Shown here: positions 7,669-14,221 of the stretch, piece by piece
Position numbering within the stretch: position 1 is the first letter of the stretch
How the letters are laid out: the number at the start of each line of letters is the position of its first letter
Origin: an uncultured Lysobacterales bacterium
GTDB taxonomy: Bacteria; Pseudomonadota; Gammaproteobacteria; Xanthomonadales; Xanthomonadaceae
Length of the DNA stretch: 26,648 nt
Assembly: GCA_946886865.1 (NCBI GenBank)
Contig: CAMPJI010000031.1
Coordinates: 1 to 26,648, forward strand
Direction: 5' to 3'
Notes under the pieces: model-generated
Database searches by the model: none
Told to the model about the DNA's origin: nothing
Seen by the model: only the letters and a program-made list of their open reading frames with translations
Program-made: the position numbers and the translations under genes

Positions 7669-9057
7669 TCAATCGCCCGTGGGCAGCGCCACGTGCACGG
7701 CCAGGCCGCCGAGGCGGGTCGACCGGTCCAGTGCGATGGTGCCCCGGTGCGCGGCCAGCACCTCACGCGCGATGGCCAGGCCCAGGCCGCTGCCGGCCTG
7801 GCCGGAGCCCAGGCGCCGGTAGAACGGGTCGAACACGCGCTCGCGGTCGGCGTCGGGGATGCCGGCGCCGGAGTCCTCCACCTCCAGCACCGCGTGCGCG
7901 CCGTCATGCGAGACCCGCACCGCGACGGTGCCGCCGTCCGGCGTGTAACGCACGGCGTTCTCCACCAGGTTGCGCAGCAGCAGCCCCAGCGCGAACTCGT
8001 CGCCCGACACCTGCACATCGTCCAGGTCGGCCTGCAACGTCTGCCGCTTGCGTTCGGCCAGCGGCCGCAACTCGTCGATCTCGGTCCGCGCCAGCGCATC
8101 CAGGCTCAGCCGCGTGCGCTGGCGGGCGCCACCCACGCCCCCTGCCCCGCTCAACGACAGCAGTTGTGCGATCAACCGCTCCACGCGCGTGACGCTTTCG
8201 GCCAGCAGGCGCTGGGAGTCCTCGCGGTCGTCGGCGTCCTGCGCCAGCCGCGCGTTGTCGGCGTGCACCTTCAACGCGCTGATCGGGGTCCGCAGCTCGT
8301 GCGCGGCGTCGGCCACGAACCGGCGCTCGCGCACCAGCGCCACGTCCAGCCGTTGCAGCAGGCTGTTGAGCGCGCGCACCAGGCCCTGCGCTTCGCGCGG
8401 CACCTGCTCCGGGTCCAGCAACGCAAGACGCTCGGGATCGCGCTGGCCGATCTCGTGCGACAGCCGGCGCAGCGACCGCGTCGCCAGCGCGACGCTCCAG
8501 CCGATCACCAGTGCCATCAACGGCAGCGACAGCGCCAGAGGCAGCAGCGTGCCGCCGGCGATGTCGGTGGCCAGCTCCTGCCGGATGTCGGACGATTCGG
8601 CCGACTGGAACCAGCGGCCCTCGCGCGAGCGCAGGGTGAACGCGCGCCAGCGCGCGCCGTCGATGACCACGTCGGCATAGCCGGGCACGCGGTCGGCCAG
8701 TGGCGTGAGCGGCGCGCTGTCGGAGCGCAGCAGCAGGCGGCCGCGCGCATCCCACACCTGGAACGCGAGCTTGTTTTCGTAGGCGTGGCCGTCCTCGAAC
8801 GCCAGGTCCTCGCCCACGCCCTGCGCCTGGCCGTGCCAGCCGCGCAGCACGATGGGCTCGCCCGGGTAGGCGTTGAGCTCGCTCAGCGGCTCGTCGACCA
8901 GGCTGACCAGCACGCGGGTGGACTGCACCAGCCGCGCGTCGAACATTTCCCCCGCCTCCTGCAGGCCGGCCCGGTAACTCAGCCAGCCGGCGACCGCCAT
9001 CAGCGTGCCCAGGGTGCCCAGCAGCACCCACAGCAACGTGCCGCGGATGGAGTTCAC
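7669..9057 (-). CDS. QseC/PmrB-type sensor histidine kinase
   Basis: A 462-residue membrane kinase. TM1 is at about residues 8-27 and TM2 at about 170-192; between them is a periplasmic domain of about 140 residues resembling the two-component sensor N-terminal domain of QseC-like kinases. HAMP-like linker residues 193-245 follow, then the dimerisation helix with ADAAHELRTPISAL (phospho-accepting His253). The ATPase domain has an N-box (LVENAVRYTPDGG), G1 (DSGAGIP), F-box (VFDPFYR) and G2 (GSGLGLAIA). The GTG start at 9057 overlaps the stop of the response regulator gene by four bases (GTGA), so the pair is translationally coupled and surely cognate. It is the last gene of a seven-gene operon, and its signal may be related to the product of the upstream enzymes. 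Confidence 0.93.
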   Translation of the reverse strand: MNSIRGTLLWVLLGTLGTLMAVAGWLSYRAGLQEAGEMFDARLVQSTRVLVSLVDEPLSELNAYPGEPIVLRGWHGQAQGVGEDLAFEDGHAYENKLAFQVWDARGRLLLRSDSAPLTPLADRVPGYADVVIDGARWRAFTLRSREGRWFQSAESSDIRQELATDIAGGTLLPLALSLPLMALVIGWSVALATRSLRRLSHEIGQRDPERLALLDPEQVPREAQGLVRALNSLLQRLDVALVRERRFVADAAHELRTPISALKVHADNARLAQDADDREDSQRLLAESVTRVERLIAQLLSLSGAGGVGGARQRTRLSLDALARTEIDELRPLAERKRQTLQADLDDVQVSGDEFALGLLLRNLVENAVRYTPDGGTVAVRVSHDGAHAVLEVEDSGAGIPDADRERVFDPFYRRLGSGQAGSGLGLAIAREVLAAHRGTIALDRSTRLGGLAVHVALPTGD

Positions 9058-9728
9058 GGGGCGGCGCCCGCCAGGTCGCCCAGCGCGTAGCCGATACCGC
9101 GCACGGTGCGGATGGCGGCCGGGTCGAGCTTGCGGCGCAGGGCGTGCACGTGCACGTCCACGGCGTTGCTGGCGACGTCGTCGTTCCAGCCGTACAGGTG
9201 GCGCTGGATCGCATCGCGCGCCATCGGGCGGCCGCGCTGCTCCATCAACAACCGCAGCAGGGCGAACTCGCGGCGGGTCAGGTCCAGGTTGCGGCCGTGC
9301 CAGCGGGCCGCGAGCGAGGTGGGGTCCAGCTGCAGCGGCCCGGCCTCCAGCGTGGGCTGCGCGCGCCCGGCGCTGCGGCGGATCAGGGCGCGCACGCGTG
9401 CCAGCAGTTCGGCGGTGTCGAAGGGCTTGCCCAGGTAGTCGTCGGCGCCCACGTCCAGGCCCTGGGTGCGGTCGGCCGGCCGCTCGCGCGCGCTCAGCAC
9501 CAGGATGGGCACCGGGTTGCCGTCGGCGCGGATCTGCCGGATCACGTCGATGCCGTCCATGCGCGGCAGTCCCAGGTCCAGCACCACCAGGTCGAAGGTG
9601 TCGTCGCGGATGGCGAACAGGCCGGCGGCGCCGTCCTGCACCCAGTCGACGGCGAAAGCACCGCGCCGAAGCGCGGTGCTCAGGCCCTGCCCCAGCGACG
9701 GGTCGTCTTCCACCAGCAGGATGCGCAT
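9054..9728 (-). CDS. OmpR/PhoB-family response regulator (QseB/PmrA type)
   Basis: A 224-residue DNA-binding regulator. The receiver domain (1-115) has the acidic pair D8-D9, phospho-acceptor Asp51 (VVLDLGLPRMDG), Ser79 and Lys101 (GKPF). The C-terminal winged helix (about 125-220) has LTRREFALLRLLM and the recognition segment NAVDVHVHALRRKL followed by TVRGIGYAL. Family members bind direct repeats with an 11-base period. Exactly such an array lies upstream of the first gene of this operon (14102-14141), which suggests autoregulation. The start at 9728 is the natural N-terminus (MRILLVEDD); a longer frame upstream is not supported. The gap to the TPR gene is 25 bases and the kinase gene overlaps its end. 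Confidence 0.95.
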   Translation of the reverse strand: MRILLVEDDPSLGQGLSTALRRGAFAVDWVQDGAAGLFAIRDDTFDLVVLDLGLPRMDGIDVIRQIRADGNPVPILVLSARERPADRTQGLDVGADDYLGKPFDTAELLARVRALIRRSAGRAQPTLEAGPLQLDPTSLAARWHGRNLDLTRREFALLRLLMEQRGRPMARDAIQRHLYGWNDDVASNAVDVHVHALRRKLDPAAIRTVRGIGYALGDLAGAAP

Positions 9729-9753
9729 GCCGCCAGTCTGGTGCGCGTCGCGG

Positions 9754-10416
9754 TCAGCGCGCAAGGTGCGCGGTGACCTCCTTGAGCCGGGCCTCGGCCT
9801 CGCGGCGGCGGCCGGCGTCGGCCGTGGCGCGGCCGGGGCGCGCGGGCGCGGACAGGGCCTTCTGGTAGGCCGCCTTGGCGCCGGCCCAGTCCTTCTGGTC
9901 GCGCAGGAAATCGGCATAGAAGTAATTGGCGTCGATGCCGTCGGGGTCGACCGCCAGGCCCTTGCGCAGCAGCTCGCGCGCGGTGTCGTCATCGCCGAAC
10001 CCGATCGGCCAGCCCGGCACCTGGTAGTACAGCGCGCCCAGGCTGGTGTAGGCCGCGCCGTCCAGCGCGTCCGGGTCGAGCTTGATGGCGGCCTCGAAGT
10101 CCGAGCGCGCGCGCTTGACCAGGCCCAGCGCGCCCACGCCGCCTTTCTCGCCGGCCAGGCTGGACAGCACGATGCCCTCCCAGATCAACGCATCGGCATC
10201 GCCCGGGTGCGCCTTGCGCGCCTGGGCGGCCTGCAGCGCGAGATCGCCGAAGGCGGCTTCGCGCTGCGCCTTGGGGGTCTGGTAGTTGATCTGGGCCCAG
10301 CGGTCGCGCACCTGCTCCACGTCAGGCCGGGCGGGCCCGGCGGCGAAGGCGTTGCCGCCCACCAGCACGCACAGGAGGGTGAAGCCGAACAGGGGGTTAC
10401 TGCGGTTGCGGTTCAT
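9754..10416 (-). CDS. Secreted TPR-repeat protein
   Basis: A 220-residue protein with a signal peptide (MNRNRSNPLFGFTLLCVLVGG, cleavage after NAFA). The mature part consists of helical pairs with TPR-like features, e.g. ARSDFEAAIKLDPDALDGAAYTSLGALYYQ and ARELLRKGLAVDPDGIDANYFYADFLRD, giving about three repeats. It probably acts in the periplasm as a protein-binding scaffold. Its start overlaps the last 20 bases of the SDR gene and it is followed after 25 bases by the response regulator, so it belongs to the operon. It could be an accessory sensor for the kinase or an assembly factor for the pathway; the sequence does not decide. Confidence 0.85.
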   Translation of the reverse strand: MNRNRSNPLFGFTLLCVLVGGNAFAAGPARPDVEQVRDRWAQINYQTPKAQREAAFGDLALQAAQARKAHPGDADALIWEGIVLSSLAGEKGGVGALGLVKRARSDFEAAIKLDPDALDGAAYTSLGALYYQVPGWPIGFGDDDTARELLRKGLAVDPDGIDANYFYADFLRDQKDWAGAKAAYQKALSAPARPGRATADAGRRREAEARLKEVTAHLAR

Positions 10417-11236
10417 GGCGCGGGGTCTCCGGCAGGGGGTGGGACGGCAGGTGGGCATGGCGGCGGACGGCCGGCAGTTGCGTGCGCAGGCTGCGGTCGA
10501 CCAGCCCGGGCAGCAGCCCGTTGAGGCGGGCGAAGAGTTTTTCCGGCCACCCGATCTGCAGGCGCGAGGTCCCGCGCTGCAGGGCGGCCACCAGCTGGCG
10601 GGCGACATCGGCGGGGTCGTCGCTGGCGGTCTTGAGCTCGGTATTGAGCGCGTCCACGGCCGGCGTGTTGAACGGCGTGCGCGTGGCGCGCGGCGACAGG
10701 TACTGGAACCGCACCGGCGTGTCGGCGTACTCGCGCGCCAGCGCTTCGGTCAGCCCGCGCAGCCCGAACTTGCTGGCGCTGTAGGCGGCAAAACCGGGAA
10801 ACGCGAGGCTGCCGAAGGTCGAGCCCAGCACCGCGACGGCGGCGCGGTCGTGGGTCTGCAGGACGGGCAGCAGCGTGCGGATCAGCAGCATCGGCGCCAC
10901 CAGGTTGGTCTGCAGCAGGCGCGCCAGGGCCTCCGGGTCCTGCTGCTGGAACAGCCCGAAGGCGCTCTGCGCATGCCCCAGCACCAGCACCGAGGGCCGC
11001 GGGCGCATCGCATGCGCCGCCTGCAGCACGCGGGCGCGGCCCTCGGCGGTCGCCACGTCCGCCACCACCCGGTGCACCGCGCCGGCAGGCACGTACTGCG
11101 CCAGCCCGCGCAGGCGGGCCTCGCTGCGCCCCACCGCCAGCACGTGCGCGCCGGCGGCGGTCAGCGCCGCGAACAGCGGCTCGCCGATGCCGCCGCTGGC
11201 GCCGGTCAGGATCACGCTGCGCCCGGCCAGGTCCAT
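10397..11236 (-). CDS. Short-chain dehydrogenase/reductase
   Basis: A 279-residue classical SDR. The nucleotide-binding motif TGASGGIG is at 11-18, Asp60 is in the VADV motif, N111 is in the TNLVAP helix, and the catalytic triad is Ser139 (LGSTFGS), Tyr152 and Lys156 (YSASK). The usual NNAG after beta-4 is replaced by LGHAQ (residues 86-90), which is unusual. The C-terminal extension (about 220-279) is basic and amphipathic, seen in SDRs acting on lipids or hydrophobic substrates. The start ATG shares one base with the stop of the diiron-protein gene (TGATG), showing tight coupling. It likely oxidises or reduces the intermediate made by the ligase and oxygenase of the same operon. Confidence 0.92.
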   Translation of the reverse strand: MDLAGRSVILTGASGGIGEPLFAALTAAGAHVLAVGRSEARLRGLAQYVPAGAVHRVVADVATAEGRARVLQAAHAMRPRPSVLVLGHAQSAFGLFQQQDPEALARLLQTNLVAPMLLIRTLLPVLQTHDRAAVAVLGSTFGSLAFPGFAAYSASKFGLRGLTEALAREYADTPVRFQYLSPRATRTPFNTPAVDALNTELKTASDDPADVARQLVAALQRGTSRLQIGWPEKLFARLNGLLPGLVDRSLRTQLPAVRRHAHLPSHPLPETPRHEPQPQ

Positions 11237-11910
11237 CAGGCGGCCTCGGCCAGGCGCACACCGCCGCTGCGCAGCGTGCGGAAGATGTCGCCGTACAGCA
11301 CGTAGAAGCGGCGCGCGGCGTGCACCACCGCGGCGCGGTCGCCGGGGTCGTCCAGGCGGTCCATCAGGCCTTTGAAAAACCCGACGTGCCCGATGTCCAG
11401 GTCGCCGTGCGACAGCAGGTAACCGAACGCGTTGCGCGGTAACCCGAGCGAGGCCTGCAGGGTGTCGGCCGCGCGCGTGGCCAGCGCGACGCTGGTGCCT
11501 TCCAGCACCAGCACCATGCCGAAGAACCCGACCGGATTGCCGCGGTGGATCGTGTCGTAGGCGTAGCTGACCATGAGTTCGGTCGCCAGCGACGGCATCG
11601 ACGCCTCGGCCCGGGCGCGGTCCGCACCGCAGGCGGCGATGTCGTCGAGTACCCATTCCTGGTGCCCCATTTCCTCTTCGATGTACTCGCCGATGGCGGT
11701 GCGCAGCCACTCCAGCCGCGCCGGCAGGCGCGCGCCGCACGCCATCAGCAACGGCACGGTGTGGCGGACGTGGTGGTAGGCCTGCGTCAGGAAAGCGACG
11801 TAGTCCTCGCGCGTGATCGCGCCGGCCAGCGCGGACTGGATGAGCGGGATGGACACCAGCGCGTCGCGCTCGGCCGTGGTCTGCGCGAGCAGGTCGTCGT
11901 GGAAACTCAT
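11236..11910 (-). CDS. Heme-oxygenase-like diiron oxygenase (TENA/PqqC superfamily)
   Basis: A 224-residue all-helical protein, annotated in databases as TENA/THI-4 or iron-containing redox enzyme. The probable metal ligands of the heme-oxygenase-like diiron group (CADD, UndA, SznF) are visible: E80 and H83 (EMGH, with further acids at 75-79), E137 (LEGTS), and the late motif H168-x3-D172-x2-H175. That late spacing equals the one in CADD and SznF. The helix AYHHVRHTVPLL at 44-55 is also typical. Members perform O2-dependent chemistry such as fatty-acid decarboxylation, N-oxygenation or ring formation. This is not a thiaminase II: the family cysteine context is absent. It overlaps the ligase gene by four bases (ATGA) and the SDR gene by one. 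The substrate is unknown; an acyl chain activated by the ligase is plausible. Confidence 0.88.
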   Translation of the reverse strand: MSFHDDLLAQTTAERDALVSIPLIQSALAGAITREDYVAFLTQAYHHVRHTVPLLMACGARLPARLEWLRTAIGEYIEEEMGHQEWVLDDIAACGADRARAEASMPSLATELMVSYAYDTIHRGNPVGFFGMVLVLEGTSVALATRAADTLQASLGLPRNAFGYLLSHGDLDIGHVGFFKGLMDRLDDPGDRAAVVHAARRFYVLYGDIFRTLRSGGVRLAEAA

Positions 11911-13415
11911 GCGGCAACTCCGGGGGAGGGAACGGTGGGGTCGCCCCGGTAGCAGGCGTCGATGTCGGCCTGGTAGCGGGACAGGATGGCGGCGCGGCGC
12001 GGACGGCCGTTGGCGGTCAGCAGGCCGTCGGTGGAGGTGAACGGCGCGGCCGCGCGCACGAAGCGCGCCACGCGTGCGTAGTCGGGCAGCCCGGCGTTGA
12101 CCTCCGCCAGTGCGCGCGCGATGCGGCTGTCGTCCAGATCCGGCCGGCGCGGCACCAGCACGGCGACGTTGTCGGCCTGCCCCTCACCGTGCACCACGGC
12201 CTGGCCGATGGCGGGGTGCGCGAGCAGCTCGCTCTCCACCCACTCGGGCGAGACGTTGCGACCGAACGCGGTGATGAACACGTTCTTGCGGCGGCCGGTG
12301 ACATGCACGAAGCCGTCCGCGTCGACGTGACCCAGGTCGCCGGTGCGGACCGGCCCGTCGGGCAGCGGCGCGCCACCGAGGAAGCCCAGCGCACGCGCAC
12401 CGTCGACGCACAGTTCGCCGTCGACCACCGACACGCGCGCATGCGGCAGCGCCTGGCCGACACTGCCATCGCGCACCGCCCCCGGCCGGTTGAGGCAGAC
12501 CACCGATCCGCACTCGGTGAGCCCGTAACCCTCGTGGACCGGCAGTCGGAGGGCACGCGCACGCGCCAGCAACCCCGGCCCGATGCGGCCTCCGCCGACG
12601 GCGATGTAGCGCAGCGAGTCCGGCAACGGCGCGCCCTGTTCCGCGGCCATCACCAGCGCCAGCAGCAACTGCGGCACCAGGATCACGCTCTCGGGCCGGT
12701 AGCGATGCAGGCAGCGCAGCAGCGTGGGCATGTCCAGGCCCGTGGCCCCCGTGTAGCCGATCTCGGCCAGTGACGGCAGCGCGATCTCGGCGTCGGCCAG
12801 CACGGTGGCGTAGAGACCGGCGACGTTCTCCAGCAGCGTTGACAGCGGCATCAGGCACAGGTGCCGGCGTGGGCGGATGGCCGACGACGCGTCCACCAGT
12901 GAGCGGGCCACCGTCAACAGCGTGTCGGCCTCCAGGCACACGCCCTTGGGCTGGCCCGTGGTGCCGGAGGTGTAGGTGATGCAGGCGGTCCCGGCCGGGA
13001 GACGCGTGTCGACGCCATCCGTTGCAGCGACGCGCCAGCCGGCCAGCGCACCGCCGTCCAGCAGGCCGACAGGTGCTTCGGCACCCGCCGGCATGGTGTC
13101 CGCGGCAGCGGTGACGATGCAGTCCGCGCCGCTGCTGGCCAGGGCGTGTGCGACCTGCGCGGGCGAGAAGAACGTCGGCAGCGGCACGTGCACACCGCCG
13201 ACCTGCCGGATCGCCAGGTCCAGTGCGAACCACCCGGGGCCGTTGTCCAGCCGGCTGGCGACGCGGCGCGTGCCGGTGCGCTGCAGCCAGTCCACGGTGC
13301 GGTCGATGCGCGCACGCACGGCGTCGTCGCCGAGCGTCCCCTGCGCGGTGACCAGGCGGACCGCGCGGCTCTGCAGGCGCTCGACCAGGCGGGTGTCGGA
13401 TGCCGGCGACGTCAT
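11907..13415 (-). CDS. AMP-dependent acyl ligase (ANL superfamily)
   Basis: A 502-residue adenylate-forming enzyme, shorter than most acyl-CoA synthetases. Core motifs: A3 TYTSGTTGQPKG (147-158), A5 GYGLTE (296-301), A7 RTGDLG (357-362), and A8 hinge region GRRKNVFITAFGRNVSPEWVE (374-394). At A10 the sequence is ANGRPRRAAI, with Arg471 where the adenylation lysine of the NGK motif is expected, which is unusual. The closest family resemblance is to long-chain fatty-acid CoA ligases. It likely activates a fatty or other carboxylic acid for transfer to CoA or another acceptor. The ATG at 13415 overlaps the stop of the hemolysin-family gene by four bases and its own stop overlaps the next start, so translation is coupled through the operon. 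Confidence 0.92.
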   Translation of the reverse strand: MTSPASDTRLVERLQSRAVRLVTAQGTLGDDAVRARIDRTVDWLQRTGTRRVASRLDNGPGWFALDLAIRQVGGVHVPLPTFFSPAQVAHALASSGADCIVTAAADTMPAGAEAPVGLLDGGALAGWRVAATDGVDTRLPAGTACITYTSGTTGQPKGVCLEADTLLTVARSLVDASSAIRPRRHLCLMPLSTLLENVAGLYATVLADAEIALPSLAEIGYTGATGLDMPTLLRCLHRYRPESVILVPQLLLALVMAAEQGAPLPDSLRYIAVGGGRIGPGLLARARALRLPVHEGYGLTECGSVVCLNRPGAVRDGSVGQALPHARVSVVDGELCVDGARALGFLGGAPLPDGPVRTGDLGHVDADGFVHVTGRRKNVFITAFGRNVSPEWVESELLAHPAIGQAVVHGEGQADNVAVLVPRRPDLDDSRIARALAEVNAGLPDYARVARFVRAAAPFTSTDGLLTANGRPRRAAILSRYQADIDACYRGDPTVPSPGVAA

Positions 13416-14077
13416 GACGCGCCCGCCAGGCACAGCACCGGCGCGGCACACGGCACCGGCGGCGCGGCACTGTCGCGCAGCAGCGCGACGCCCTCGGCGA
13501 CGTTGCCGCACATCAGGCGCGGGCGCGATGCGTAGTAGTCGCCCCAGTCGTTGCAGCGTTCGCGCAGGTTGTCGACGCGCGCTTCCGCCAGTTCGACCGT
13601 TGACAGGTGCAGGCGCTGGAATGCGTTGCGCAGCTGCTGGGTGGCCACGAACAGCACCCAGTCCATGCGTGCCTGGTGCAGCAGGTGCGCGACCTGCACG
13701 ATCAGCTCGCGCGCGATACCCGGCGTGGTGGCGGCGAAGTTGCCCACCTCCACCACCGCGCGCCGGTCCACCGTGCGGACGATGCCACGCTGCGGCATGG
13801 CCGATTCGATCGGCGCGTCCAGGTACTGCTCGACGAACAGGTCCCCTTCCCCGCCCGACCGCAGGCCGACGGCGGCCACCAGTGCCCCGTTGCCGTCCTC
13901 GTAGGCCAGCAGGTGCGGCAGGAAGCTGCGCAGGCGGGCGCCGTAGCGGTGCAGGTAGACGTCGGCGATGAAGCGCTCCACCGCTTCGCGCCGGGGGTCG
14001 ACGGGGTCGACCAGGCGCACGTCGGCGAACCGGCCGGGGAACGGTGCGAGCGAAACGTGGGGGCGTATCCAGTGCAT
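13412..14077 (-). CDS. Thermostable hemolysin (T_hemolysin) family protein, GNAT-like
   Basis: A 221-residue protein matching the family named after the Vibrio thermostable hemolysin: YGA (45-47), FLPHLLA, EQYLDAPIE (83-91), VVEVGNFAA (108-116), LRNAFQRL (149-156) and WGDYYASRPRLMCG (178-191) are its conserved blocks. It has no signal peptide or membrane segment, so a pore-forming role is unlikely. The layout, with a central VVEVGN beta-strand and helix, resembles GNAT acyltransferases and LuxI-type autoinducer synthases. It is the first gene of the seven-gene operon and is translationally coupled to an acyl ligase, which fits an acyltransferase acting on an activated acyl group. The last 20 residues are Ala/Pro/Cys-rich. 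There is no strong ribosome site before the ATG at 14077. Confidence 0.88.
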   Translation of the reverse strand: MHWIRPHVSLAPFPGRFADVRLVDPVDPRREAVERFIADVYLHRYGARLRSFLPHLLAYEDGNGALVAAVGLRSGGEGDLFVEQYLDAPIESAMPQRGIVRTVDRRAVVEVGNFAATTPGIARELIVQVAHLLHQARMDWVLFVATQQLRNAFQRLHLSTVELAEARVDNLRERCNDWGDYYASRPRLMCGNVAEGVALLRDSAAPPVPCAAPVLCLAGAS

Positions 14078-14101
14078 GGGCCGGCATGCTGGAGGCGCAC
14101 G

Positions 14102-14141
14102 ATTAAGGCCCGATTAGGCGCACGTTAGCCGTCCATTAGCC
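14102..14141 (-). promoter_or_regulatory. Four-copy 11-bp-period operator upstream of the seven-gene operon
   Basis: Plus-strand units ATTAAGG (14102), ATTAGGC (14113), GTTAGCC (14124) and ATTAGCC (14135) are separated by exactly four bases each. On the transcribed strand they read (C/T)TAA(T/C) with 6-base spacers. This is the geometry of PmrA/QseB/OmpR-family half-sites, and four copies would hold two dimers. The array ends 24 bases before the first start codon of the operon, which encodes a regulator of this family. Being so close to the ATG, it may overlap the promoter core. Confidence 0.75.
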
Positions 14142-14168
14142 TTTCGATAACGAATCATTGGGTGGCGC

Positions 14169-14198
14169 AAAAAAAACGCCCGGCGCGGGGCCGGGCGT
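14169..14198 (-). terminator. Intrinsic terminator of the autotransporter gene
   Basis: On the minus strand CGCCCGG pairs with CCGGGCG across a 7-base loop, followed by eight T residues (A-run 14169-14176 on the plus strand). It lies 24-53 bases after the autotransporter stop and separates it from the seven-gene operon. Confidence 0.93.
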
Positions 14199-14221
14199 GT
14201 GATGCGGCGATGCGGTGGACG

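Noticed and set aside
13416..14087. N-terminal extension of the AMP-ligase frame to 14087
   Set aside because: The extension is Arg/Pro-rich shadow of the T_hemolysin gene. The ATG at 13415 overlapping the upstream stop gives a normal ligase N-terminus.
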